Below, one piece after another: positions 1 to 8,050 of a DNA stretch of 64,000 bases (within the stretch, counting starts at the first letter, position 1; each line of letters opens with the position of its first letter). The translations under genes and the position numbers were made by a program. Under the pieces are notes generated by a model. It was not told where the DNA came from. It searched no databases and saw nothing but the letters and a program-made list of their open reading frames with translations. The DNA is from Massilia sp. Mn16-1_5 (GTDB lineage Bacteria; Pseudomonadota; Gammaproteobacteria; Burkholderiales; Burkholderiaceae_D), in NCBI RefSeq assembly GCF_004798585.1, contig NZ_PPXQ01000012.1:62001-126000 (forward strand). The letters run 5' to 3'.

Positions 1-702
1 GCAGGCGATACGCGCCAGCAGGTCCGGCGAATTGGCCGTCAGGCGCGCCGGCAGTTCGCGGTCCCAGCGCACCTTGCCGCGCGAGAGTACCCAGGTCACG
101 GGTCCGCCACCGCGGCTGAGCAGGCACAGCAAATCATGGCCGAGCAGGTCGTCCGGGTGCTCGGGCAGGCCGCGCACGGCCGTGTAGCAGGGAGACGCGT
201 ACAGGCCGAAGCGCTGGAGGGTGACGCGGCGCGCGGCCAAGCTGGCGTCGTCGGGCAGGTCGCCCATGCGGATCGCGATGTCGAAGTTTTCCGCGACCAG
301 GTCGACCCGGCGCGGCGACAAATCCAGTTCCACGCTCACCGCCGGGTAGCGTTCGAGGAAGCGCCCGATCATGGCGCTCATGCCGAGGTTGGCGAAATCG
401 GCCGGCAGGGAAATGCGCAGGCGTCCGCTGGGTTCGGCCTGGCGGTGCTGGGCCAGCGCGCCGGCCGCCTCCGATTCCTCGACCACCTTGCGCGCATGCT
501 CCAGCAGGCTGGCGCCGAATTCGGTCACCATCAGCTTGCGTGTCGTGCGTTGCAGCAGGCGTTCGCCCAGGCGCGCCTCGAGCAATGAGATGCGCCGCGA
601 GACCGTCGATTTCGGCAGGTTCACGCGGGTCGCCGCGGCGCTGAAACTGCCGGCCTCGACGATGCGGGCGAAGAGCAGCAGGTCGTTCGGTTCGACTTCC
701 AT
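1..702 (-). CDS. LysR-family transcriptional regulator (3' end outside window)
   Basis: The first 234 residues of a LysR-type regulator are visible; the C-terminus runs off the left edge. The N-terminal 60 residues form the winged helix-turn-helix (LLLFARIVEAGSFSAAA, then NLPKSTVSRRI), followed by a linker helix and the start of the periplasmic-binding-like effector domain (PSGRLRISLPADF). The start ATG is at 702, the first in frame after the divergent intergenic region. The gene is divergent from azoR and a pirin with 109 bp between them, the usual arrangement for a LysR activator of its neighbour. That it controls azoR/pirin in response to quinones or electrophiles is inferred from context. 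Family assignment is secure; the ligand is unknown. Confidence 0.93.
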   Translation of the reverse strand, partial: MEVEPNDLLLFARIVEAGSFSAAATRVNLPKSTVSRRISLLEARLGERLLQRTTRKLMVTEFGASLLEHARKVVEESEAAGALAQHRQAEPSGRLRISLPADFANLGMSAMIGRFLERYPAVSVELDLSPRRVDLVAENFDIAIRMGDLPDDASLAARRVTLQRFGLYASPCYTAVRGLPEHPDDLLGHDLLCLLSRGGGPVTWVLSRGKVRWDRELPARLTANSPDLLARIAC

Positions 703-811
703 GATTGTTCCACTGACTGAATAATGTTATCCATTCTAGCGTCTTCTGGATTGATTTTGGAACTGCTAAAGTGTCTCTCATCGAAACACCATTTAAACAA
801 GGGACACGAAC
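703..811. promoter_or_regulatory. Divergent lysR/azoR promoter region
   Basis: A 109-bp A+T-richer gap separates the divergent LysR gene and azoR, so it must hold both promoters and the LysR operator. A possible -10 (TAAAGT) faces azoR, with a poor -35 (TTCTGG) 17 bp upstream. No clear dyad with the T-N11-A LysR pattern could be fixed by eye, so no operator is assigned. Confidence 0.45.
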
Positions 812-1408
812 ATGAACATCCTCCAGATCACTTCCAGCCTGCGTGGCGCCGAATCCGAATCGACCCGCGTCACCAACAGCGTCGTGGCCAAACTGGTCGC
901 CGCCAATCCCGGCGCCACCGTCGTCACCCGCGACCTGGCCCGCGATCCGCACCCGCAACTGGACGAAGCGGCTCTGGGCGCGCTGTTCACGCCGGCCGAA
1001 TCGCGTAGCGCCGAACAGGCTGCCCGCGTGGCCCTGGACGACGCCCTGATCGCGCAAGTGCAGGCGGCCGACGTGGTCGTGATCGGCGCCCCGATGTACA
1101 ACTTCGGCATCCCGGTGCAGCTGAAGGCCTGGTTCGACGCCATCGCCCGTGCCGGCGTGACCTTCCGCTATACCGAGACCGGTCCGGAAGGCCTGCTGAA
1201 GGGTAAAAAAGTCTACGTGGCCACGGCGCGCGGCGGCATCTACCCGGCGGACGCCGATCCGCAAGTGCCCTTCGTGCGCATGCTGCTGAACTTCCTCGGC
1301 ATGACGGATCACACCTTCATCCACTCGGCAGCCCAGTCCATGGGTCCTGAGGCATCGGCCAAGGGCCGTGCGGAAGCCGACGCCACCATCGAAGCCGCAC
1401 TGGCCTGA
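812..1408 (+). CDS. azoR: FMN-dependent NADH:quinone oxidoreductase / azoreductase
   Basis: A 198-residue flavodoxin-fold enzyme of the AzoR family, which uses NAD(P)H and FMN to reduce quinones and azo compounds by two electrons in the cytosol. Visible hallmarks are the N-terminal FMN-phosphate loop ([12 protein letters not shown]), the isoalloxazine-contacting [17 protein letters not shown] segment and the TARGGIY loop. Length matches the family (about 200). The ATG at 812 follows a purine-rich AGGGACA. A pirin gene follows after 31 bp on the same strand and a LysR gene is divergent. This is the common azoR/pirin arrangement linked to electrophile and quinone stress. Regulation by the LysR protein is inferred. 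Confidence 0.93.
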   Translation: MNILQITSSLRGAESESTRVTNSVVAKLVAANPGATVVTRDLARDPHPQLDEAALGALFTPAESRSAEQAARVALDDALIAQVQAADVVVIGAPMYNFGIPVQLKAWFDAIARAGVTFRYTETGPEGLLKGKKVYVATARGGIYPADADPQVPFVRMLLNFLGMTDHTFIHSAAQSMGPEASAKGRAEADATIEAALA

Positions 1409-1439
1409 TTCGCCAGGCGGCGTAACCAAGGAGATGAGA

Positions 1440-2309
1440 ATGAACGCAGTACTTGAAGAGCGCGTGGCGCGGCCACGCGGCGTGGAACGCGTGATCAGCG
1501 GCCAGTTCGTCATGGACGGCGCCGGCGTCAAGATCAACCGCGTTCTCACCAACACCTTGCAGCGCCGCCTCGATCCCTTCCTGATGCTCGATGCGTTCGG
1601 GAGCGACAAGGCCGGCGACTACATCGCCGGCTTCCCGGAGCACCCGCACCGCGGTTTCGAGACCATCACCTACATGCTGGCCGGACGCATGCGCCACCGC
1701 GACAGCGGCGGCAACGAGGGCCTGATCACGGACGGCGGCGTGCAGTGGATGACGGCGGGACGCGGGGTGATCCACTCCGAGATGCCCGAGCAGAACGAAG
1801 GCCTGATGGAAGGCTTCCAGCTCTGGCTGAACCTGCCGGCGAAGGACAAGCTGTGCGCGCCCTGGTACCGCGACATCCCGAATGCCGAAGTGCCGCGCTT
1901 CACGCTTGAATCCGGCGCGACGGTGCAGGTGATCGCCGGCAGTTCGCATGGCGTCGCGGGCGCGGTGCAGCGCGAAGGCACCGCGCCGCTGTATCTCGAC
2001 ATCGAGCTGCCTGCGGGCGCGACCTTCGAGCAGCCGCTGCCAAGTGGGCACAATGCCTTCCTCTACGTGTTCCGCGGCGAGGCGGTGGTTGCCGGCAAGG
2101 GCATACCGCAGACGAAGATGGCGATCCTGGACAATGCCGAAGGCGCCGACGGCGTCGTCGTCAAAGCCGCGACGCCGACCCGCCTGCTGCTGATCGCGGG
2201 CCGTCCCTTGAAGGAGCCGATCGCGCAGTACGGTCCCTTCGTGATGAATACCCAGGCCGAGCTGCACCAGGCTGTGGAGGATTTCCGGGCGGGCCGGTTC
2301 GCCGCTTGA
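1440..2309 (+). CDS. Pirin family protein
   Basis: A 289-residue bicupin of the pirin family. The N-terminal cupin carries the metal-binding pattern EHPHRGFETITYML followed by RHRDSGGNEG, supplying the His/His/His/Glu set for Fe(II). Bacterial pirins of this type have quercetin 2,3-dioxygenase activity or act as redox-sensitive partners; which applies here cannot be told. The ATG at 1440 was chosen because AAGGAG (1428-1433) lies 6 nt upstream; an ATG at 1434 would abut the Shine-Dalgarno. It is probably co-transcribed with azoR (31-bp gap). Confidence 0.92.
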   Translation: MNAVLEERVARPRGVERVISGQFVMDGAGVKINRVLTNTLQRRLDPFLMLDAFGSDKAGDYIAGFPEHPHRGFETITYMLAGRMRHRDSGGNEGLITDGGVQWMTAGRGVIHSEMPEQNEGLMEGFQLWLNLPAKDKLCAPWYRDIPNAEVPRFTLESGATVQVIAGSSHGVAGAVQREGTAPLYLDIELPAGATFEQPLPSGHNAFLYVFRGEAVVAGKGIPQTKMAILDNAEGADGVVVKAATPTRLLLIAGRPLKEPIAQYGPFVMNTQAELHQAVEDFRAGRFAA

Positions 2310-2378
2310 AGGTGAAGTTAATGCGCGCCACGGGCCATCATTCGATGACCCGGGCGCGCTTGCGTTACACTGCCGGGC

Positions 2379-2852
2379 ATGCCCCTGCTACCCGTCTTCC
2401 TCGATCTGCTGTCGAAAGCCAGCCATGCGCTCGGCTTCGAGACGATCGACCGTTTCCCGCCGAATCACGCGTATGCGCGCACCCACTGGGACCGCGCGTA
2501 TTTCGACATCGCTTCCGACCTGAAGCCCGAGGCCATCGAGCGCGCGCTGTGCGCCTCGATCGCGAACACCCCTTCCGTCTTCGCCCACATCGCCAATCCG
2601 ACGCCGGCCATGCAGCGCACCCTGCTGGGCGTGATCGACACCCGCCTGCGCCGTTCGCCGGGCGCGCCGCCGCTGGACCTGGTGGCGCTGCTGATCGAGG
2701 CCTATCGCAGCCCGTACACGATCGAGGCGCGGCCCGGCCTGCGCGCGGCGATCGAGGCGACGCGCGAGCGGGACATGCGCGAGCGCATCCACGCGACGCT
2801 CGCCTTTCTCGGGGCGATGCCGGCGGCTTTCGACGTCATCGACCTCAACTAG
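2379..2852 (+). CDS. Conserved hypothetical protein, 157 aa
   Basis: A 157-residue, probably soluble and largely helical protein with no signal peptide or membrane segment. I do not recognise the family. It is rich in Arg/Ala/Leu and shows no obvious catalytic motif. The start ATG at 2379 lies 69 bp after the pirin gene. Its stop codon (2850-2852) overlaps the stop of the convergent acyltransferase gene by 8 bp, so the two genes share their 3' ends. Codon use looks like the neighbours, with G/C at third positions, which supports it being real. Confidence 0.7.
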   Translation: MPLLPVFLDLLSKASHALGFETIDRFPPNHAYARTHWDRAYFDIASDLKPEAIERALCASIANTPSVFAHIANPTPAMQRTLLGVIDTRLRRSPGAPPLDLVALLIEAYRSPYTIEARPGLRAAIEATRERDMRERIHATLAFLGAMPAAFDVIDLN

Positions 2853-3987
2853 AGGCCGCGCTGAACATCGGCCGCGCCAGGTTGCTCGGCACATAGCGTT
2901 CGCGCAGCAGCATGAAGGGCGTTTCCACCAGCCGGTACAGCAGCCAGCCCACCAGCACCGACAAGGCCAGCAAGGCGGCAATCGCGACAGCGCTCTGCGG
3001 TCCGTAGCCAAGGTCCTGCAGGGGACCCGCCGCGATCTCGCCCACGGCGCGGTGAGTCAGGTAGATCGCATACGACCACACGGCCAGCGCGCCGGCGCCC
3101 GGCACCCGCCCATCGCGCAACAGCGAGCGCTGCGACAGCGCGGCCAGGATCAGCAGGCCGAAGCCGACGCCGAGCAGCGGATAGCCGAACACGGTCGCGG
3201 CCACGCCGTAGTGGTTGTCGAGGAAGAGCCAGAAGGTCGCGCCGAGGATGGCCAGTCCCGCCAGCAGCGTGCGGTTGCCGTGCGCCGTGATGCGCGTCCA
3301 CAGGCCGGGATGGTGGCTGCGCAGCAGCGCCAGCCCGACGCCGGCCACCAGCTCGTCGAGACGGCATAAGCTTGAGTAATAAATCAGCTTGTAATAGAAG
3401 TAAATCCCATACTTGTGCGCATCGACGTGGGCGCTCCAGAGTTGGAAGCGCAGCAGCATGCCGCCTGCGATCACGCAGGCGATGAAGGCCCATGCGTACT
3501 TGACGCGCAGGCGCAACGCGGCACCGAGCAGAGCGATCGCCGGCAGCAGCAGATAGAACTGTTCCTCGACCGCGAGCGACCAGCTGTGCGAGAAGGCGGT
3601 GCCCGGCGCCAGGCCGACGTTCTGGGTGAACGTCAGATAGCGCCACAGCGGCGCCAGCGGCGCATCCTCGCCCACGGCGGGCCACATCACATAGATCGCC
3701 AGCACCGCCAGGTAGTTCGGCAGTGTGCGCAGCAGGCGCCGCGCGTAGAAGGATTTCAGCGACAGGCCCGCTTCCGTCTTCAAGGCCGCGAAGATCTGGT
3801 TGCCGATCAGGTAGCCCGAGAGCGCGAAGAACAGGTCGACCCCGGCCCAGCCGATCTGCCCGACCCAGCCGAAAGTATGGTCGTCGTTCGACACGAACAG
3901 GGTGTAATGGTGCAGGACGACCAGCGTGACGGCGAGCGCGCGCAGGGTATCGAGGCCGTGCAGGCGGGCGCTGCGGGGAGAACTCAT
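2845..3987 (-). CDS. Acyltransferase 3 family membrane protein
   Basis: A 380-residue integral membrane acyltransferase (acyltransferase_3, the OafA/NodX/OatA group), with roughly ten hydrophobic segments. The diagnostic N-terminal motif is present: GLDTLRALAVTLVVLHHYTLF, with the catalytic-type His pair near residue 28, then RLLRTLPNY around residue 100. Such enzymes O-acetylate or O-acylate surface polysaccharide, lipopolysaccharide or peptidoglycan, using an acyl group moved across the inner membrane. There is no fused SGNH domain. The start at 3987 (MSSPRSARLHG) was chosen because the family domain begins 10 residues later; an in-frame ATG at 4068 would add a non-conserved leader. The target sugar is unknown. 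Confidence 0.9.
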   Translation of the reverse strand: MSSPRSARLHGLDTLRALAVTLVVLHHYTLFVSNDDHTFGWVGQIGWAGVDLFFALSGYLIGNQIFAALKTEAGLSLKSFYARRLLRTLPNYLAVLAIYVMWPAVGEDAPLAPLWRYLTFTQNVGLAPGTAFSHSWSLAVEEQFYLLLPAIALLGAALRLRVKYAWAFIACVIAGGMLLRFQLWSAHVDAHKYGIYFYYKLIYYSSLCRLDELVAGVGLALLRSHHPGLWTRITAHGNRTLLAGLAILGATFWLFLDNHYGVAATVFGYPLLGVGFGLLILAALSQRSLLRDGRVPGAGALAVWSYAIYLTHRAVGEIAAGPLQDLGYGPQSAVAIAALLALSVLVGWLLYRLVETPFMLLRERYVPSNLARPMFSAASS

Positions 3988-4092
3988 CGGATTGGCAAAA
4001 GATAAAGGTGCCGGATCATGCCATGGGCTTTTCGCGGATGCCACCTTTTCCCGATAAAATGTCGGCACCGATATTTCTTTGGATCATCTTGC

Positions 4093-5067
4093 ATGGCTTC
4101 CGCACCGAATCTGCAGTTCAAGTTTGTCAACTATACCGGCCTGGAAGAAGGTCCGAGCGTCATCATCATGGGTGCGACCCACGGTAACGAAACCTGCGGC
4201 ACCGAAGCGATCCGCCGCATCATGCTTGAACTCGACAGCGGCGAGCGCAAGATCGCGGCCGGCAGCGTGACCTTCGTCCCGGTCGTGAATCCCCTCGCCT
4301 ACTTCAAGAACGAGCGCAACGGCGACCGCAACCTGAACCGCAACCTGTTCCCGAAAGACGATCCGCAGGACTTCGAGGACCGCATCGCCAACTGGCTGTG
4401 CCCGCTGCTGGCCCAACACGACGTCCTGCTCGACCTGCACTCCTTCAATGCCGCGCACGGCGAGCCCTTCGTGATGGTCGGCCCGGTCGACAACGACGGC
4501 CCGCTCGAAGCCTTCAAGCACGCCGAACAGGAACGCGCCCTGGCCCGCCGCCTGGGCGTGCGCCGCTTCGTCACCGGCTGGATGGCGGCCTACGGCGGCG
4601 GCGTCCAGCGCCGCTCGCGCGGGAATGCGGCCGAGCTGGAAACCGTGCTGCGCTACGGCGTCGGCACCACCGAATACATGCGCACCACGGGCGGCTACGC
4701 GCTGACCCTGGAATGCGGCCAGCACGTCGACCCGAAAGCGCCGCAGGTTGCCTACGACGCCATCGTCAACACGCTGGCCTTCCTGAAGCTGATCGAGGCG
4801 CCGGAACCGGAACCGGTCCCCTTCGAGGAAATGGAAGCGCTGCACATGGTGGCCGTGTACGACAAGCTCGATGCGAACGACAGTTTCTCGCGCGCGTGGG
4901 CCAGTTTCGACCCGGTACAGGAAGGCGAGCAGATCGGCACGCGCGCCGACGGCACGCCGGTGCTGGCCGAATTCAGCGGCCGCATCCTGTTCCCGGATGC
5001 GAAGGCGGGGGCGAATTCGGAGTGGTATTACCTGACGCGGGCGAATCCGGAGTTCGGACGCAACTGA
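4093..5067 (+). CDS. Succinylglutamate desuccinylase/aspartoacylase-type metallohydrolase
   Basis: A 324-residue member of the AstE/AspA zinc carboxypeptidase-like superfamily. The first zinc motif is GATHGNETCG (His and Glu, near residues 32-35) and the third ligand is in LLDLHSFN; the Arg-rich substrate stretch NGDRNLNRNLF follows the family. Members remove acyl groups from acylated amino acids (N-acetyl-aspartate, succinyl-glutamate) or act on related amides. The exact substrate cannot be told, and no arginine-succinyltransferase genes are nearby. The ATG at 4093 is preferred to one at 4018 because homology-like sequence begins only there. It is divergent from the acyltransferase gene. Confidence 0.88.
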   Translation: MASAPNLQFKFVNYTGLEEGPSVIIMGATHGNETCGTEAIRRIMLELDSGERKIAAGSVTFVPVVNPLAYFKNERNGDRNLNRNLFPKDDPQDFEDRIANWLCPLLAQHDVLLDLHSFNAAHGEPFVMVGPVDNDGPLEAFKHAEQERALARRLGVRRFVTGWMAAYGGGVQRRSRGNAAELETVLRYGVGTTEYMRTTGGYALTLECGQHVDPKAPQVAYDAIVNTLAFLKLIEAPEPEPVPFEEMEALHMVAVYDKLDANDSFSRAWASFDPVQEGEQIGTRADGTPVLAEFSGRILFPDAKAGANSEWYYLTRANPEFGRN

Positions 5068-5076
5068 TGGCATGTC

Positions 5077-5110
5077 GGGGACAGGGCTGCACGCGTGCGC
5101 CGTTGTCCCC
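5077..5110. repeat. Intergenic palindrome GGGGACA...TGTCCCC
   Basis: Seven-base arms GGGGACA (5077-5083) and TGTCCCC (5104-5110) surround a second self-complementary core, GCACGCGTGC. It lies 10 bp after the stop of the hydrolase gene and has no T-tract, so it is a palindromic repeat or processing hairpin rather than a clear intrinsic terminator. Confidence 0.55.
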
Positions 5111-5139
5111 GTCGCGGTTCTAGTGGATAATTCGCCACC

Positions 5140-5388
5140 ATGACTGATACCGCAACCCTCCCCCCACTCCCAGACCGGCTCTCGATCGATCCGAGCAGCC
5201 CTTTCCACAACCGCGACGTGTTCCAGCACGAAGTCGGCATCCGCTTTAACGACAAGGACCGCCATGACGTCGAAGAGTATTGCCTGAGCGAAGGCTGGAT
5301 CAAAGTCGCCGCCGGCAAGACCCTGGACCGCAAGGGCAAGCCGATGCTGATCAAGCTGAAGGGCAAGGTCGAGGCGTTCTACCGCTGA
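5140..5388 (+). CDS. DUF3297 family protein
   Basis: An 82-residue cytosolic protein matching the small DUF3297 family (often mis-annotated as glutathione peroxidase). Typical features are LPDRLSIDPSSPFHN near the N-terminus, GIRFNDKDR in the middle and the basic C-terminal GKPMLIKLKGKVEAFYR. The length is the usual size for the family. Function is unknown; the conserved C-terminal half looks like a small nucleic-acid or ligand-binding fold, but that is a guess. It is likely a single-gene unit, since the upstream gap holds a palindrome and the downstream gap is 216 bp. Confidence 0.88.
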   Translation: MTDTATLPPLPDRLSIDPSSPFHNRDVFQHEVGIRFNDKDRHDVEEYCLSEGWIKVAAGKTLDRKGKPMLIKLKGKVEAFYR

Positions 5389-5604
5389 TCGACTCGTCGG
5401 CCTGGCCTGCGGCCGGGTCGTCCATCCACGTTTTCTGCCGCCGGGTTGCGGTGCTTCTCGCGTCGCGCCTGCTGTCGTCCTCCCACAACACATCCGTCTC
5501 CACTGCGCACCAGCGCTTGCCCTGCCCGATCCAGGACCATATCATTGCGGCCCTGTAGTTGCCGCACGGCAATTGCATCGCCTCGCTGACCTATTGGAAG
5601 ACAG

Positions 5605-6270
5605 ATGAAAGCCACGAAGATTGTTTCGATCCTGCTCGCCGCGTTCGCGGCCGGCAGCGTCCATGCCGCCGAACTCGCCACGAGCCTGGACCTCGGCACC
5701 ACCGGCCTCGGCCTGCACCTGAGCACGCCGCTGAGCGCCAAGCTGAACGCGCGCGTCGGCCTGAACGTCGCCAACTATTCCTACGACGGCAATACCTCGG
5801 ACATGGAATACGACTTCAAGCTGAAGCTGAAGACCGTCGACGCCCTACTCGACTATCACCCCTTCGATGGCGTGTTCCGCATCACCGGCGGCGTGGTCTA
5901 CAACGGCAACAAGATCGACGCGCGTGCCAAGCCGAACGGCGGCACCTACACCGTCAACGGCCGCGCCTACGATGCAGCCGCTGTGGGCGACCTGAGCGGC
6001 AAGATCGACTTCCGCAAGGCGGCTCCTTACCTCGGCATCGGCTGGGGCAATGCGGTCAAGACGGAAGGCTGGAGCGTCGGCGCCGACCTGGGCGTGACGT
6101 TCCAGGGTTCGCCGAAGACGCAGCTGGCATCGAACAACTGCACCGCGCCTGCGCTCATCTGCCAGCAGCTGGCGAGCGACGTCGCGGCCGAGAACAAGGA
6201 CCTGGCCGAGGAAGTGAAGGACTTCAAGCTCTACCCGGTGATTCGCGTGGGCGTCAGCTACCGTTTCTGA
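5605..6270 (+). CDS. OmpW-like outer membrane beta-barrel protein (copy 1)
   Basis: A 221-residue exported protein. A signal peptide covers residues 1-21 (MKATKIVSILLAAFAAG..VHA), followed by alternating hydrophobic strands and a C-terminal aromatic end (SYRF), the outer-membrane insertion signature. The mature part resembles small 8-stranded barrels of the OmpW/OmpA-like class. A Cys pair (NNC..LIC, about residues 179-187) probably forms a disulfide in an outer loop. It is clearly paralogous to the gene at 53298-53987: both begin with LDLGTTG, contain KTVDALLDY or QTVDALLDW, and share DFRKAAPYLGIGWGN. Substrate is unknown. A strong terminator follows immediately. Confidence 0.88.
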   Translation: MKATKIVSILLAAFAAGSVHAAELATSLDLGTTGLGLHLSTPLSAKLNARVGLNVANYSYDGNTSDMEYDFKLKLKTVDALLDYHPFDGVFRITGGVVYNGNKIDARAKPNGGTYTVNGRAYDAAAVGDLSGKIDFRKAAPYLGIGWGNAVKTEGWSVGADLGVTFQGSPKTQLASNNCTAPALICQQLASDVAAENKDLAEEVKDFKLYPVIRVGVSYRF

Positions 6271-6288
6271 TCGTGTGCGTTTGAAGGG

Positions 6289-6316
6289 AAAGCAGGCCGC
6301 CGGCCTGCTTTTTTTT
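6289..6316. terminator. Intrinsic terminator
   Basis: AGCAGGCCG and CGGCCTGCT pair almost without a loop and are followed by eight Ts on the + strand. It serves the OmpW-like gene. On the minus strand the AAA run also makes it a possible terminator for the convergent sugE gene. Confidence 0.85.
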
Positions 6317-6321
6317 CGTCC

Positions 6322-6642
6322 TCAGGCCGGCGTGAGCAGCTTCAGGCCCGCGATGCCGAGCGCGATCAGGCCGATCGAGCCGATGCGCAGGGCGCCGGCC
6401 GGTTCGTTCAGGATGAGCATGCCGAACACGGCGGTGCCGATGGTGCCGATGCCGGTCCAGACCGCGTAGGCCGTGCCAAGCGGCAAGTGACGCAGGGCCA
6501 GGCCAAGCATGCCGACGCTGGCCGCCATGGCCAGCAGGGTGAGGACGGAGGCGACGGGGCGTGTAAAACCTTCCGTGTACTTCAGGCCCACGGCCCAGGC
6601 CACTTCCAGCAATCCCGCCACCACCAGATAAATCCAGCTCAT
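6322..6642 (-). CDS. sugE: SMR-family guanidinium exporter SugE/Gdx
   Basis: A 106-residue, four-helix small multidrug resistance protein. The start [22 protein letters not shown] matches the SugE/Gdx signature: the essential Glu is in LLEVAWA (residue 13), and [11 protein letters not shown] is the subtype-specific central motif. Gdx proteins export guanidinium in exchange for protons as antiparallel dimers; SugE-type rather than EmrE-type specificity is inferred from these motifs. The ATG at 6642 gives the canonical length; an upstream in-frame ATG would add a non-conserved leader. A TATACT -10-like box lies about 50 bp upstream (around 6690). No guanidine riboswitch pattern was recognised in the leader. 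Confidence 0.93.
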   Translation of the reverse strand: MSWIYLVVAGLLEVAWAVGLKYTEGFTRPVASVLTLLAMAASVGMLGLALRHLPLGTAYAVWTGIGTIGTAVFGMLILNEPAGALRIGSIGLIALGIAGLKLLTPA

Positions 6643-6775
6643 TCCGACTCCCGCGGGCCCTGCCCGGCTGACAAAAAAGTGGCCGGCAGTATAGCACCCG
6701 GCAAAAATGAGGCGGCCTCGGCAGGAATTTTGCGCATACCGTAAGATGCGCCGACACCCTGCATGAGGAATCGAG

Positions 6776-7834
6776 ATGACCACCCTGTTTGACCCGATCA
6801 AGATCGGCGCCTTCGAGCTGCCGAACCGCATCATCATGGCGCCGCTGACCCGCGCCCGCGCCATCGGTCCCGGCCGCGTGCCGAATGCCCTGATGGCCGA
6901 ATACTATGTCCAGCGCGCCAGCGCCGGCCTGATCCTGTCGGAAGCGACCTCGGTCACGCCGATGGGCGTCGGCTATGCCGATACGCCCGGCATCTGGTCC
7001 GACGAGCAGGTGGCGGGCTGGAAGCAGGTCACCGAGGCCGTGCACGCGGCGGGCGGGCGCATCGTGATGCAGCTGTGGCACGTGGGCCGGATTTCCGATC
7101 CGGTCTTCCTGGAGGGCGCCGCCCCGGTCGCGCCGAGCGCCGTCAAGCCGGCCGGCACCGTGAGCCTGGTGCGTCCGAAGCGCGAATACGCGACCCCGCG
7201 CGCGCTCGAACTCGATGAAATCGCCGGCATCGTCGCCGCCTACCGCAAGGGCGCGGAGAATGCGAAGAAGGCGGGCTTCGACGGCGTCGAGATCCACGGC
7301 GCCAACGGCTACCTGCTCGACCAGTTCTTGCAAGACAGCACCAACCTGCGCACCGATCAGTACGGCGGCTCGATCGAGAACCGCGCGCGCCTGATGCTGG
7401 AAGTGGCGGACGCCTGCATCGCCGTCTGGGGCGCCGACCGCGTCGGCATGCACCTGGCGCCGCGCCGCGATGCGCACGACATGGGCGATTCGACCCCAGT
7501 CGACACCTTCGGCTACGTCGCGCGCGAACTGGGCAAGCGCGGCATCGCCTTCATCTTCGCGCGCGAAGCCGTGGGCGAAGACAGCCTCGGCCCGCTGCTG
7601 AAGAAGGAATTCGGCGGCGCCTTCATCGCCAACGAAAAGATGACGGTCGAGACGGCCGAGCGCCTGCTCACCGAAGGCAGCGCCGACGCGATCGCCTTCG
7701 GCCTCTGGTTCATCGCCAATCCGGACCTGCCGCAGCGCCTGCAGCAGGGTGCGCCGCTGAACCCGCTGCGTTCCGAGGTGATCTACGGCAGCGGCGCGGA
7801 AGGCTATACGGACTACGGCTTCCTGCAGGCCTGA
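6776..7834 (+). CDS. Old yellow enzyme family alkene reductase (NemA-like)
   Basis: A 352-residue FMN-containing TIM-barrel NAD(P)H:flavin oxidoreductase of the OYE/NemA class. These enzymes reduce activated C=C bonds (N-ethylmaleimide, 2-cyclohexenone) and nitro compounds in the cytosol. Diagnostic sequences are [20 protein letters not shown], the substrate-binding H174/N177 pair in [14 protein letters not shown], and NRARLMLEV. Length fits the family. It begins divergently from sugE across a 133-bp promoter region and ends in a strong terminator, so it is probably monocistronic. A role in electrophile detoxification fits the azoR/pirin genes nearby. Confidence 0.92.
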   Translation: MTTLFDPIKIGAFELPNRIIMAPLTRARAIGPGRVPNALMAEYYVQRASAGLILSEATSVTPMGVGYADTPGIWSDEQVAGWKQVTEAVHAAGGRIVMQLWHVGRISDPVFLEGAAPVAPSAVKPAGTVSLVRPKREYATPRALELDEIAGIVAAYRKGAENAKKAGFDGVEIHGANGYLLDQFLQDSTNLRTDQYGGSIENRARLMLEVADACIAVWGADRVGMHLAPRRDAHDMGDSTPVDTFGYVARELGKRGIAFIFAREAVGEDSLGPLLKKEFGGAFIANEKMTVETAERLLTEGSADAIAFGLWFIANPDLPQRLQQGAPLNPLRSEVIYGSGAEGYTDYGFLQA

Positions 7835-7858
7835 CAGGCGCCCGCACGACCGCATACT

Positions 7859-7885
7859 GGCCGGCCTTTGCGCCGGCCTTTTTAT
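7859..7885 (+). terminator. Intrinsic terminator after the OYE gene
   Basis: GGCCGGC (7859-7865) pairs with GCCGGCC (7872-7878) and is followed by a T5 run. Confidence 0.85.
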
Positions 7886-8050
7886 TGGCCGTCAAAACGA
7901 ATAGCGCCTGTATTGACGGGATATGTACGACATATGCATGTCTCGCCGATGCAGTCATTTGCCCCTGTGATTGCCCTGTCACCCATGCTATTCTTGCGCG
8001 ATTCATAAGGTGCGCCGGCTGGCGGCGTACCACAGAAACAGGGACACATC

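Noticed and set aside
2306-2896. Alternative frame overlapping the 157-aa gene
   Set aside because: It lacks a ribosome binding site and reads as Arg/Ala/Pro-rich low-complexity sequence; the 2379-2852 frame has the better codon pattern.
6643-6775. Guanidine riboswitch in front of sugE
   Set aside because: Guanidine-I, -II and -III riboswitches are known upstream of sugE/gdx genes, so the leader was read for the ACGR hairpin loops and for the ykkC core. Neither pattern is present; only a TATACT -10-like box is.
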